Shown here piece after piece: positions 23,584 to 32,203 of a stretch of 64,000 bases of DNA (its first letter is position 1; every line of letters begins with the position of its first letter). Location of the stretch: contig DDVH01000019.1 in NCBI GenBank assembly GCA_002345215.1, positions 108,123-172,122 of the forward strand, given 5' to 3'. The notes under the pieces are model-generated. The model had not been told where the DNA came from and ran no database searches. It saw only the letters and a program-made list of their open reading frames with translations. The position numbers and the translations under genes are program-made. This DNA comes from Anaerolineales bacterium UBA2317 (GTDB taxonomy: Bacteria > Chloroflexota > Anaerolineae > Anaerolineales > Villigracilaceae).

Positions 23584-24636
23584 TTACCGCATCCCTGATA
23601 CAGTTATCAACCCGTTGACCACATTCACATTCATCAACGCCAGCCCGGGCATTTGTTCATTGATGTTTTCGGCGAGCAGTTCATTTATCCATGCCTGCAT
23701 TTGACTGAGCAAAAAGTCTGGCACCACTTGCGTACCAATCTGCATTGACTCAATTTCAAAATACGGTAATTGATTCGAGTCAATGCTTATTTCACCAACA
23801 ATTAATGCAGACGTAGAATTTTCACTGCCTTTCACCATACCCCAAATTTGTACTTGTCCATTGCGTAGGAATACTTGCACATCACTTAATGGTAAATCTG
23901 GATTTTCTTGTAATTCCATCACCAACCAAGAAGTGATTTGTTGTTCAGTAATCGTAATAGAAGAAAGCGAACCCGGTTGTGGCAGAGCGTTTTCGATAAT
24001 GGCTTTTGCTTCCATACCTGCTTGTTCAGAGACCATAATCTCACTGCCCGGTCTTTCAGGTGCACCATCCATGCCGTTTTCGGCATTTTCTACTGCTAAA
24101 CCAATCAACGCATTCACCAATTGCAAATATTGCGGATATTTCTGATTCACTTCTTCTAACGTTTGTGGGGCAATATTTTCTGCAAGTGGATTGGTTGAAA
24201 TCGTTGGAGTAGCCAGCGGAAGAATTTTTGCAAGTTGAGAATTGGGATTATTCCGAGCCATGACCAAAGTGGTTGCACCAAATAAAGTGACTACAAAAAC
24301 TGTAATCAAAACCCCGCGTAATTTACTTGAATACGAATTTCGATTTGTTTGGAATGGTGTTGTATTTTGCCTTTTCGGTAAAGGTAAGGTTGGGCTAGCT
24401 GAGTTAATTCTTGCTAAACCAATTTTGGCTTCATTGTTATTTGGATTAATTTTCAACACGCGTTGAAAACATTGACCCTTACGTTCTTTTTCATCTTCGA
24501 TTTTTGCCATTAACATCCAAGCCGCTTCATCATTCGGGTAAGCGGAGAGGAATTCTGTCAAATATTTTTTTGCCAGTACACGGTTTCCGCGCTGGAAGGT
24601 ATAGTCTGCTTGTTTAAATAATTCTTGTTTATTCAT
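23584..24636 (-). CDS. TPR protein with one membrane helix and an extracytoplasmic domain
   Basis: 350 residues. Residues 1-75 hold two tetratricopeptide-like repeats (YTFQRGNRVLAKKYLTEFLSAYPNDEAAW and a second). A membrane segment at about 108-127 (GVLITVFVVTLFGATTLVMA) follows, then about 215 residues outside, ending in a beta-rich region with DVQVFLRNGQVQIWGMVKG that resembles DUF2993/LmeA-type lipid-binding domains. That similarity is by eye. It stands between clpC and msrA on the same strand. Role unknown; an envelope assembly or lipid role is a guess. Confidence 0.6.
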   Translation of the reverse strand: MNKQELFKQADYTFQRGNRVLAKKYLTEFLSAYPNDEAAWMLMAKIEDEKERKGQCFQRVLKINPNNNEAKIGLARINSASPTLPLPKRQNTTPFQTNRNSYSSKLRGVLITVFVVTLFGATTLVMARNNPNSQLAKILPLATPTISTNPLAENIAPQTLEEVNQKYPQYLQLVNALIGLAVENAENGMDGAPERPGSEIMVSEQAGMEAKAIIENALPQPGSLSSITITEQQITSWLVMELQENPDLPLSDVQVFLRNGQVQIWGMVKGSENSTSALIVGEISIDSNQLPYFEIESMQIGTQVVPDFLLSQMQAWINELLAENINEQMPGLALMNVNVVNGLITVSGMR

Positions 24637-24650
24637 TGGGGAATTTTTAC

Positions 24651-24718
24651 CACAGAGTTCACGGAGAACACAGAGAAAATCTTTTTAAGAATCTCAGTGA
24701 ACTCTGTGCCCTCTGTGG
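24651..24718. repeat. 9-bp-period hairpin repeat (CACAGAG type)
   Basis: Left arm with units CACAGAGTT, CACGGAGAA, CACAGAGAA at 24651, 24660 and 24669; right arm CAGTGAACTCTGTGCCCTCTGTGG pairs back imperfectly. It fills the clpC to TPR intergenic gap and could act as a terminator for clpC. Confidence 0.7.
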
Positions 24719-24727
24719 TTAAATCTT

Positions 24728-27211
24728 TTACAAACTCGGTTCTGCTAACTTTTCTTGGTCTTTTTCAAGCACGATTTCGCCATCATCATTGACGTTAATA
24801 TCAATCGCGTCACCATTGGCGAATTCACCAGACAGCAATTTGTCAGATAGCGGGTCTTCCACTTTTTGTTGAATCACACGGCGTAATGGACGTGCGCCAA
24901 ACTCAGCATCATAGCCTTGTTCTGCAAGGGAAGATAATGCCTCAGGTGAAGCAACCAATTCAAGGTCATGTTCTTTGAGGCGTTCTGCTACTTTGGCTAA
25001 TTCCAAAGAAACAATCTTTTGAATATCTTCTTTATTCAATGCGCGGAAGATGATGGTTGCATCCATACGATTGATAAACTCAGGGCGGAATGCACGTTTG
25101 AGCGATTCGTTTAATTTCTTGCGCATATCATCATAAGAAAGTTTTTCTTCGGCGGCTTCGTCACGTTTGAGTGCAAAGCCTAATGAAGTTTGTTTCTTGA
25201 TGACATCCGCGCCGATGTTTGAAGTCATGACAATAATCGCATTGCGGAAATCTACTTTGCGACCTTTGGCATCACTCAAGTGACCTTCTTCCATAATTTG
25301 CAAAAGCATATTATGAACTTCGGGATGCGCTTTTTCGATTTCATCAAACACAACAATGGAATAAGGTCGGCGACGTAACGCTTCGGTTAATTGACCTGCA
25401 TCTTCATAGCCGATATATCCGGGAGGCGCACCGACGAGACGTGAAGCCGTATGGCGCTCCATAAATTCAGACATATCGAGTTGAATGGCGGCATCTTCAC
25501 TACCAAACATAAATTTAGCGAGTGTTTTGGTTAATTCTGTTTTGCCAACACCGGTGGGTCCCAAGAACATAAATGAACCAATTGGGCGTTTCGGGTCTTT
25601 GAGACCAGCACGTGCGCGGCGGACTGCACGAGAGATGGCGATAATCGCATCTTCTTGACCGATAATGCCCTTGCGAAGTTCATCTTCCATTTTGAGCAAG
25701 CGTTTTGATTCTTCTTCGGCAAGTTGCATAAGTGGAACGCCTGTCCACATAGATACAACTTCCGCAATATCTTCAGCGGAGACTACAGGGCTATTGGTTC
25801 TATCCCAACCAGTTCGTAGGCGTTCAATTTGCTCACTCAAATCAGATTCACGTTCTTGCCATTCGCGTAGATCTTCTTGATTGGCATCTTCTTGTGCTAA
25901 GGCACGATTTTGGCGAGCCTGACGTAATTGTGTGAATAAATCTTTGGCGTGTTTGGCGGCATGGCTTTTATACATGCGCACACGTGATGATGATTCATCA
26001 ATCAAGTCAATGGCTTTGTCGGGTAAAAATCTTTCGGTCACATAACGTGAGGATAAATGCGCGGCGGCTTCGAGGGCTTCATCTGAAATCACCAAATGAT
26101 GATGTTCTTCGTAAGCATTGCGAATGCCTTTGAGAATTTGAATGGTCTCTTCTTCGCTTGGTTCATCCACTTGAATCGGTTGGAAGCGACGTTCTAACGC
26201 GGCATCAGATTCAATATGTTTGCGATATTCATCTAATGTGGTTGCACCGATAACTTGTAATTCACCACGAGATAAAGCAGGTTTGAGAATATTTGCCGCA
26301 TCTACAGATGAACCTGCCGCACCAGCCCCGACTAACATGTGAACTTCGTCAATAAATAAAATTGCGCCAGATTGTTTCAACTCATCAATAATTCTTTTGA
26401 GTCTTTCTTCAAACTGACCACGATACATTGTGCCGGCTACTAATGAACCTACATCTAATTGAAGTAAACGTTTGTTCATCAATGGAGCAGGAACATCACC
26501 TTCAATGATTCTTTGTGCAAGACCTTCAACGATAGCAGTTTTACCAACACCAGGCTCACCAATTAAGGCGGGATTATTTTTTGTACGACGTGCCAAAATT
26601 TGAATGACACGTTCAATTTCCATTTGACGACCAATGACAGGGTCAAGTTTTTTCTCTTCGGCTTTGGATGTTAAATCAGAAGCCAATTGGTCAACCAAAG
26701 GAGTCTTTGGATTTGCTCCACCTGAAGAACTTCTTCCCGCGGGTGTAGCAGGTGTCGGTGTAGAAGATGAAGCGGATTCGTTCAACACGCGGCGAGTCTG
26801 CCGGCGAATTTGGTCAGGCGTCACGCCTAATCTTCTTAATGCTTCCATGGCGACTGATTCAATGCGAACCAAGCCGAGCAAAATATGTTCTGTACCAATG
26901 TAGTGATGACCCAATCTGCGGGCTTCATCTACTGCATACTCAAGCACTTGTTGGGTTTCGCCAGCAAGTTCAATTCGATTCGGGTCGAAGTTAGCAGAAA
27001 TGCCACTAATGCGTTGCACTACTTCGCGCACTCTGTCAGATGTCATTCCTAATTCACGCAAAACGCGCCCGGCTACGCCGCCTTCTTCGTCCATTAACCC
27101 AAGCAATAAATGCTCGGTTCCAATATTATTTTGGCGAGCGCGTTCAGCCTCTGCATGTGCCAGAGAAAGAACACGCCTTGCACGCTGTGTAAACCGTTCC
27201 ATACCAGCCAT
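24728..27211 (-). CDS. clpC: ATP-dependent Clp protease ATP-binding subunit ClpC
   Basis: 827 residues. Double Clp N-domain (FTQRARRVLSLAHAEAE and NIGTEHLLLGLM repeats), first AAA+ module with Walker A GEPGVGKT and Walker B LFIDEVH, a middle coiled-coil domain (about 400-480), second AAA+ module with GPTGVGKT and VVFDEIEKAHPEV. ClpC unfolds proteins for ClpP and works with adaptor proteins in protein quality control. The start at 27211 is supported by AGGAGA six bases before the ATG. No CtsR operator or CIRCE element is visible upstream. No clpP lies in the window. Confidence 0.96.
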   Translation of the reverse strand: MAGMERFTQRARRVLSLAHAEAERARQNNIGTEHLLLGLMDEEGGVAGRVLRELGMTSDRVREVVQRISGISANFDPNRIELAGETQQVLEYAVDEARRLGHHYIGTEHILLGLVRIESVAMEALRRLGVTPDQIRRQTRRVLNESASSSTPTPATPAGRSSSGGANPKTPLVDQLASDLTSKAEEKKLDPVIGRQMEIERVIQILARRTKNNPALIGEPGVGKTAIVEGLAQRIIEGDVPAPLMNKRLLQLDVGSLVAGTMYRGQFEERLKRIIDELKQSGAILFIDEVHMLVGAGAAGSSVDAANILKPALSRGELQVIGATTLDEYRKHIESDAALERRFQPIQVDEPSEEETIQILKGIRNAYEEHHHLVISDEALEAAAHLSSRYVTERFLPDKAIDLIDESSSRVRMYKSHAAKHAKDLFTQLRQARQNRALAQEDANQEDLREWQERESDLSEQIERLRTGWDRTNSPVVSAEDIAEVVSMWTGVPLMQLAEEESKRLLKMEDELRKGIIGQEDAIIAISRAVRRARAGLKDPKRPIGSFMFLGPTGVGKTELTKTLAKFMFGSEDAAIQLDMSEFMERHTASRLVGAPPGYIGYEDAGQLTEALRRRPYSIVVFDEIEKAHPEVHNMLLQIMEEGHLSDAKGRKVDFRNAIIVMTSNIGADVIKKQTSLGFALKRDEAAEEKLSYDDMRKKLNESLKRAFRPEFINRMDATIIFRALNKEDIQKIVSLELAKVAERLKEHDLELVASPEALSSLAEQGYDAEFGARPLRRVIQQKVEDPLSDKLLSGEFANGDAIDINVNDDGEIVLEKDQEKLAEPSL

Positions 27212-27388
27212 AGTTTTTCTCCTAAAATACTTAATGACGATTCTACCAAAAAGCGGGAATGAACGTGTAGGAAAAAGGTTAGAGTTTCCTTACGTTTTAC
27301 CTACCCAAACGGATAGCTTCGCTTCTTTCTTAGGGGAAATTTGATTCGGCATGGATACATTTTCTTACCCCAAACATTGCTATTGATA
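27212..27388. other. Intergenic region between clpC and the methyltransferase gene
   Basis: 177 bases without a gene. It holds the clpC Shine-Dalgarno site and a possible -10 (TAGAAT on the minus strand near 27240). I see no RNA gene, CIRCE or tandem repeat in it. Confidence 0.4.
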
Positions 27389-27997
27389 TTACATCTTTCT
27401 TGCTACTAAATAAAAATCACTCAAAAAGCCTAACATCGAATGTGGCATCAGGACTTCAATTTTGAATCCTTTTTGTTTTAGATAATCAATAAATTCTTTT
27501 TCGGTAAACATATCATCATATGGGTGTTCGACAAACTTGCGTGAAATTTTCCCGAAGAATGTACTAAACGTATCAATCGAAAGTTCTTTGATAATCAACA
27601 AACCATTTGGTTCAATAATTCTATGCAATTCATCTAATGCTTTTTCCCAATCGGGAATGTGATGTATCACGCTCAAGCCGACAACAGCATCAAATTCATT
27701 ATCTGCAAATCGAAATCTTGTGGCATCAGCTTGCTCTACTAAAACATTTATGTCTTTGACCTTTTCTTTTGTAATCTCAACCAGACTTTCATCATATTCT
27801 GTGGCGATTAATTCACTGGGTTTGAAATACTCATGAATTAATCGCGTTCCAATTCCATTTCCACAACCAATTTCAAGAATCTTTTTGTTTGGCGGAAGTT
27901 GCGAAATCTCTTGCAGTTTTTTGACAATCCCTCTCAAATAAACTTTCCGCCCTAAATCAAAGTTCATTATCCAGTATTCAAAGCGATTCATCTTCAT
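27389..27997 (-). CDS. Class I SAM-dependent methyltransferase
   Basis: 202 residues from the ATG at 27997; a GTG seven codons upstream is possible but lies against a small GC-rich palindrome. Motif I reads ILEIGCGNGIGTRLI, motif II Ala/Thr-Glu (LIATEYDESLV), then VEQADATRFRFADNEFDAVVGLSVIHHIP and a PNGLLIIKE motif. It belongs to the Methyltransf_11-type small-molecule enzymes. No neighbour fixes the substrate; it stands between a phospholipase-D protein and clpC on one strand. Confidence 0.85.
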   Translation of the reverse strand: MKMNRFEYWIMNFDLGRKVYLRGIVKKLQEISQLPPNKKILEIGCGNGIGTRLIHEYFKPSELIATEYDESLVEITKEKVKDINVLVEQADATRFRFADNEFDAVVGLSVIHHIPDWEKALDELHRIIEPNGLLIIKELSIDTFSTFFGKISRKFVEHPYDDMFTEKEFIDYLKQKGFKIEVLMPHSMLGFLSDFYLVARKM

Positions 27998-28043
27998 AAT
28001 TTTCTCGTTTTCACACACGCCGAGACGGCGCGCAAAGCATTGA

Positions 28044-29114
28044 TTACAACCACAACGTAGCGATATTGCAAGCGTGAGTCAGAACCTTACGTGCCAGTGA
28101 GCGTTGCACATGAGATTGTGATGTTTGCTTAATGCTAAAGGCAATGTCATTGTAAAAGGTTTGACGCAGTTCCCAAGTCAGAGATGAGGCGTTGATTTGT
28201 AAGCACATCTCAAAATTATTTCTAAGCGATTGCGTTTCTAAATTTGCAGAGCCGAATAAAATATCGTTGTGATTATTCCATGCGGCTTTGGTGTGCATAT
28301 ATCCTTTTGTATACCGATAGACATTTCCGCCGGCGCAAACCAATTTATCAACATGTAAATAATTTGCATAATCTAGTGGGCGAAAGCGCGTGCGATGTGA
28401 AAGCAAAATATTCACTTGCACCCCATTTTTTGCTTGTGTGCATAAAGCATTCAAAATTTCTTCATCGGGTAAAAAACTCCACGTGCTGATGTAGATAAAT
28501 TTATCGGCTTCTCTAATTAATTTCAGAAAGGCTTGACGAATATCATCATGTAGATGTGGCACAGTAAGATGCAAATGGTCTGAGCCAGCAATCAAGTTGG
28601 ACGTATTTAAGAGGCGCAAAGATACATCTCCATTTTTAGAATAAGCATGTAAAAAATCATACAGGCGATGAAATGTGTCTGCGAAATGTCCATCCATGCG
28701 CAAGTTGACATCCACCCAAGTGATATAAAAATCTGCGATGTTGGAACCGCCAATAAATACAGTTTTATCGTCAATAGCGACGAATTTACAATGCAAGCGA
28801 TTATTAATTTTTAAAGGTTTTGTTGGGCGAAAAATTTCAACTTGAATCTTATGGGAACGTAAAAGTTCAATTAATTTTATGTTTTGAAAAAAATGTTGGC
28901 GGTCATCCCATATTTCGCCAATTTCATCCACAATTAAACGCACACACACGCCAGATTTTGCTTTTTCAATTAAAACTTGTGAAATTTTTTCAGTCCATAC
29001 GCCGTGTGCAAAAGATAAAAAAGACAGCGAAATGATTTTTTTCGCAGTCTTTAATTCCATTATTAAATTTTGATAATACTCCTGCACATTTGTAAAAAGC
29101 GTATGCTGATTCAT
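28044..29114 (-). CDS. Phospholipase D-like protein (cardiolipin synthase type)
   Basis: 356 residues with two HKD motifs: LHCKFVAIDDKTVFIGGSNIAD and MHTKAAWNNHNDILFGSANLE. The second has Asn-Asp in place of the usual spaced Asp but keeps HxK and the G-S-A-N-L segment. The N-terminal 80 residues show the alpha/beta pattern of PLD domains, with no signal or membrane helix. Members are cardiolipin synthases or nucleases/phosphatidyltransferases; lack of membrane segments leaves the activity open. Confidence 0.85.
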   Translation of the reverse strand: MNQHTLFTNVQEYYQNLIMELKTAKKIISLSFLSFAHGVWTEKISQVLIEKAKSGVCVRLIVDEIGEIWDDRQHFFQNIKLIELLRSHKIQVEIFRPTKPLKINNRLHCKFVAIDDKTVFIGGSNIADFYITWVDVNLRMDGHFADTFHRLYDFLHAYSKNGDVSLRLLNTSNLIAGSDHLHLTVPHLHDDIRQAFLKLIREADKFIYISTWSFLPDEEILNALCTQAKNGVQVNILLSHRTRFRPLDYANYLHVDKLVCAGGNVYRYTKGYMHTKAAWNNHNDILFGSANLETQSLRNNFEMCLQINASSLTWELRQTFYNDIAFSIKQTSQSHVQRSLARKVLTHACNIATLWL

Positions 29115-29130
29115 TATGCGTTGTCCACCA

Positions 29131-29152
29131 GTGGCTGATTGCCAACAGCCAC
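29131..29152. repeat. Short palindrome GTGGCTG-N8-CAGCCAC
   Basis: Seven-bp inverted repeat between the PLD and MazG-like genes. On the minus strand the flanks show a loose 7-bp rhythm. Either a terminator fragment or another copy of the heptamer class. Confidence 0.45.
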
Positions 29153-29155
29153 TTG

Positions 29156-29485
29156 CTATCTATTATCCCCATCGCCTTGAATTTTTCCTCTGGCTTGTCT
29201 ATCTAACAATTTTTCGATGTTGGCTTCGGCAACTTCATCTAAAGAAAGATTCAACTCCGAACAGACTTGGGCGATATACCACAGCACATCTCCCAATTCA
29301 GCTTTGAGTGCTTCTTTTTCCGCTTCACCTATGACGCCATCTTTGTCTCTGAATATCTTCTTTATCTTGCCTGCAACCTCTCCCGCCTCATTGACCAATC
29401 CCAGAGTCGGGTAAATGACTCCATGCCCAATGACAGGATATTTTGCAGTACCGCGTGATTTTGTTTGGTAATCGTTGAAGTTCAT
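29156..29485 (-). CDS. MazG-like nucleotide pyrophosphohydrolase
   Basis: 109 residues, the length of single-domain MazG-like proteins. GLVNEAGEVAGKIKKIFRD and ELGDVLWYIAQVCSEL give the E-x-x-E-x12-E-x-x-D metal-binding set. These all-alpha enzymes hydrolyse NTPs or dNTPs to NMP and PPi and may clear damaged nucleotides. It sits seven bases downstream of an Mrr-type nuclease gene and is probably co-transcribed with it. MazG-like proteins are often linked to stress or phage functions, but this is no evidence for defence by itself. Confidence 0.9.
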   Translation of the reverse strand: MNFNDYQTKSRGTAKYPVIGHGVIYPTLGLVNEAGEVAGKIKKIFRDKDGVIGEAEKEALKAELGDVLWYIAQVCSELNLSLDEVAEANIEKLLDRQARGKIQGDGDNR

Positions 29486-29492
29486 AACAGTC

Positions 29493-30458
29493 CTAACTTT
29501 GCATAAATTTTTTCTTACTTTCTAAAAGTAAACTGTCTATATATGATGTCCATTTAGGACCCAAGTGTTCATTTAATAGTGGAATAAGTTCTTGGTTACT
29601 GATTAGTTCAATTCTCGGGTTCTCTTTTGAAAAAATTTGAGCATATTTTGTAAATTTACCAGATGTTACCAAAACACCTTTATTTGCCTTTTCACTAGAA
29701 ACTATCCCAAGCAATCGATTAACTACTTCAACTCCTACCGTACCTCTATAACGTTTACACTCTATAAGAAGTATTTCACGTTTTGCTGGTTTGGTATGTT
29801 TTACTATAATGTCTCTTCCACCATCTTTCTGGGGAGGAGTTAGTTCAGTATCATAACCCATGCTATTATATAAACGTTCTATTAAATGCTCAAAATCTCT
29901 TGAATTCATATTTTGAAGAAATTCTATTGTTTCAGGCTTGGTTCCCGGAAGACCAATGTATTTAGCTCGGATGATTTGTGTTGCATCATTAAGTCCACGT
30001 AATCTTCCATCAGGTAACTCTTGTGCATGGGCTAATACATAAGCATTAATAGATTCGATGGCTTGATTTGGAAAATGAGGTAAAAGATCAATCACCCAAG
30101 TTATACCCTCCCAAGGTAATACATCATATCCAACTGAGTTTAAAACTAATCTTTGGTTATATTGATTTTCAAGTAAAAGTTTGAATTTTTCAGGGTCTTT
30201 CTTGTTTACATCTTTTAAGTACCCTAAATAAATTTCATCAATTCCTAGCGAACCTGATGAGATTAAGAAGTTTTTTATTAATTTTTTAATTTCTTTGTCT
30301 GTTCTATTTTGAATTGTAGAAATATATTCTTCACGATGATTATTCGTAGGAAATTCGTAAGAAAAAAAAGATTCATCTCCAGGAAGATTCGACAATAGGT
30401 CAAGCCATTCTTCCAATGATATTTTAGTCACATCAATTCTTTTAGGTTTTTTAGCCAT
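29493..30458 (-). CDS. Mrr-type restriction endonuclease-like protein
   Basis: 321 residues from the ATG at 30458. The N-terminal 180 residues are helical and unknown. Residues 185-300 are an Mrr catalytic domain: DFEHLIERLYNSMGYDTELT (Glu near 190), DGGRDIIV (Asp216), LIECKRY (Glu233, Lys235), then VLVTSGKFTKYAQIFS. This is the PD-(D/E)XK fold used by type IV enzymes that cut modified DNA. It is AT-rich compared with the flanking genes. A MazG-like gene follows by seven bases. No methyltransferase partner is adjacent. Confidence 0.82.
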   Translation of the reverse strand: MAKKPKRIDVTKISLEEWLDLLSNLPGDESFFSYEFPTNNHREEYISTIQNRTDKEIKKLIKNFLISSGSLGIDEIYLGYLKDVNKKDPEKFKLLLENQYNQRLVLNSVGYDVLPWEGITWVIDLLPHFPNQAIESINAYVLAHAQELPDGRLRGLNDATQIIRAKYIGLPGTKPETIEFLQNMNSRDFEHLIERLYNSMGYDTELTPPQKDGGRDIIVKHTKPAKREILLIECKRYRGTVGVEVVNRLLGIVSSEKANKGVLVTSGKFTKYAQIFSKENPRIELISNQELIPLLNEHLGPKWTSYIDSLLLESKKKFMQS

Positions 30459-30505
30459 CACTATTATTCTTTGAAAATGGAAGTTTCTTTAACTAAGAAG
30501 TTGAT

Positions 30506-31507
30506 TCAAGAATTAAACTTTTTCGCCAACTTCTTCCACCACTCATCTTTTTCCTTCGGGACAAATGGCGTGTATAAAGTTAACCTATCAGCAATGCCTT
30601 CATATTTTTTCTTCAAATCATTTGCCAAATTTTCTTGACTCGTCATCAAACAAAACTCACTTAACATTTCATCTGTGATTAACATCGGCATTTCAAACCA
30701 TTCACCTTTAGCCGCAAAGCCCGATAATTTTTCAGCAGTCTCGCCCCAGCCATGTAAATCCATGACGGCTTTGTAGGATGGCGTGCTGGCATAAAATGCA
30801 ATTTGCATTCGAGCAAAGGCTTCTTCTTCAGGTGTCGTCGCCACAAATGCAGTGACTGAAACCGAAATGTCTTTTCTCTTTCTATTTTCTTTTTGTAAGC
30901 CTTCTTCAATGCCTGACAAAATCACTTCATTCAAATACTTTGCACTGTGAAATGGATGAGTATGAAAACCTTCACACATTTCACCTGCAAGTTTTGCTAA
31001 CTTTGTATTTACTCCCGCAATATAAATTGGAATATTTGGATTCTCAATTGCACCCGCATTAAAAAAAGGTGACATTAAAGTTATTTTGTAATATTCACCA
31101 CGAAAATTTAATTTTGTTCCGTTTTGCCAAGAATCCCAAAATGCACGGATGACTTGAATCTGCTCGCGCAGTTTTCCCGTCACTGATTCGGGCCACGTCA
31201 TTCCAAATCGCCTCTCAACATGTGCTTTGACTTGAGTGCCAAGCCCAAGCATGAATCTACCATTTGATTGTGCGGCTAAGTCCCATGCGGTGTAAGCAAG
31301 GTTGGCAGGAGAACGTGCAAAGGAAACAGCAATTGCTGTCCCGAAGTTAAGAAGCGATGTATGTTCCGCAATCAAAGTACAAGGCAGAAATGGATCATGT
31401 TGAGTCTCTTGAGTCCATAATGCATCAAATCCAATTTCTTGGGTGGCTTTGGCAATGGCTGGAACATCTTTGAGTTGAACGGGAGGAAGTGCGGCATCGA
31501 GTTTCAT
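30506..31507 (-). CDS. LLM-class F420-dependent oxidoreductase (TIGR03617-like)
   Basis: 333 residues of the luciferase-like TIM barrel: MKLDAALPPVQL, IGFDALWTQETQHDPFLP, NFGTAIAVSFARSPANLA and GRFMLGLGTQVKAHVERRFG. The latter signature belongs to the TIGR03617 group, which is expected to use cofactor F420. It would carry out a hydride-transfer reaction on an unknown substrate, in the cytosol. Promoter of the leaderless type lies six bases before the ATG and within a 16-bp tandem repeat, so the repeat may set expression. Confidence 0.88.
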   Translation of the reverse strand: MKLDAALPPVQLKDVPAIAKATQEIGFDALWTQETQHDPFLPCTLIAEHTSLLNFGTAIAVSFARSPANLAYTAWDLAAQSNGRFMLGLGTQVKAHVERRFGMTWPESVTGKLREQIQVIRAFWDSWQNGTKLNFRGEYYKITLMSPFFNAGAIENPNIPIYIAGVNTKLAKLAGEMCEGFHTHPFHSAKYLNEVILSGIEEGLQKENRKRKDISVSVTAFVATTPEEEAFARMQIAFYASTPSYKAVMDLHGWGETAEKLSGFAAKGEWFEMPMLITDEMLSEFCLMTSQENLANDLKKKYEGIADRLTLYTPFVPKEKDEWWKKLAKKFNS

Positions 31508-31513
31508 AGTTTA

Positions 31514-31519
31514 AGTATA
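31514..31519 (-). promoter_or_regulatory. -10 box of the F420 oxidoreductase gene, leaderless type
   Basis: TATACT on the minus strand, six bases before the ATG at 31507; no Shine-Dalgarno. The box falls within the first unit of a tandem repeat. Confidence 0.45.
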
Positions 31520-31546
31520 CAAGTAAACAGGTATACAAGTAAATAG
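31515..31546. repeat. 16-bp tandem direct repeat in a promoter
   Basis: GTATACAAGTAAACAG (31515-31530) followed at once by GTATACAAGTAAATAG (31531-31546), one difference in 16. It spans the -10 and likely -35 region of the F420 oxidoreductase gene. Confidence 0.9.
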
Positions 31547-31555
31547 CAAAACAAA

Positions 31556-31575
31556 AGCCCCGCTTTCACGAGGCT
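31556..31575 (-). terminator. Terminator-like hairpin after the peroxiredoxin gene
   Basis: On the minus strand: AGCCTC / GGGGCT stem with one mismatch and an eight-base loop, followed by TTTTGTTTT. Downstream of the gene ending at 31621. Confidence 0.55.
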
Positions 31576-31587
31576 CAACTTTTTAAC

Positions 31588-31629
31588 ATTCAAACTTTCA
31601 ACCTTCAAACCTGCAACCTTCTAACTTTC
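31588..31629. repeat. Heptanucleotide tandem repeat
   Basis: Six 7-bp units: ATTCAAA, CTTTCAA, CCTTCAA, ACCTGCA, ACCTTCT, AACTTTC. It overlaps the last codons of the peroxiredoxin gene on the minus strand. Confidence 0.75.
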
Positions 31630-32100
31630 TAAACTGAGAACAAACCCATACAACTCACGACTCTCTTGCAACCAAACATTTGGAACTGTGGTTCTTTTTA
31701 AGTAACGAACAATTCCATCTTTATCCACAACCAATGATGCGGTTCGTTGAAAGAGCAAGAAATATTTTTCTAATTCATACAAATGATAGACAGCACGGTC
31801 TGGGTCTGCAAGAATTGGGAAAGGAAGTTTTATACTTTCTGCATATTCTTTAGATTTATTAACATCTTCACCCAAAATCACAATCACTTCAGTATTCGCT
31901 TCACGAAACTGATCGTACATTTTTCCCAATTGAGTCACATGCGTTTTGCATTGGTAACAACTCGTTTCACGAATAAAGAAAACGATGACATTCGATTTGC
32001 CACGAAAATCTGTCAGCGAAATAGTTTGCCCATTCGTAGCAAGCAAGCTGAAGTTAGGTGCGAGCGAACCGATTTTTGCATCCAGTGAGTCAAGTTCCAT
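31621..32100 (-). CDS. Peroxiredoxin-like (AhpC/TSA family) protein
   Basis: 159 residues from the ATG at 32100, with AGGA upstream. Thioredoxin fold: APNFSLLATNGQTISLTDFRGKSNVIVFF, then RETSCYQCKTHV where the peroxidatic Cys is expected, with a second Cys three residues later, and PFPILADPDRAVYHLY. It resembles the atypical AhpC/TSA proteins (CxxC-type) rather than the standard PVCT motif. It likely reduces peroxides with thioredoxin, which fits msrA and other stress genes nearby, but the reaction is inferred. Confidence 0.8.
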   Translation of the reverse strand: MELDSLDAKIGSLAPNFSLLATNGQTISLTDFRGKSNVIVFFIRETSCYQCKTHVTQLGKMYDQFREANTEVIVILGEDVNKSKEYAESIKLPFPILADPDRAVYHLYELEKYFLLFQRTASLVVDKDGIVRYLKRTTVPNVWLQESRELYGFVLSLES

Positions 32101-32111
32101 AATCAAATCCT

Positions 32112-32145
32112 AAAAAATTAATCCTATAATTTCTTATAGGATTAA
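32112..32145 (-). terminator. Terminator after the M42 peptidase gene
   Basis: Eleven-bp AT-rich stem (32118-32128 with 32135-32145), six-base loop; on the minus strand it is followed by TTTTTT. Confidence 0.7.
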
Positions 32146-32203
32146 TTGATAACATAATTTTTATTTAATTTCGTTAGTATTTCATTAAATTATCTTTACA
32201 GTT

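Noticed and set aside
27212..27388. Riboswitch or CIRCE element upstream of clpC
   Set aside because: No inverted repeat or known motif could be seen.
28020..28032. Small GC-rich palindrome near the methyltransferase start as a terminator
   Set aside because: The stem is four to five bp and no T-run follows.
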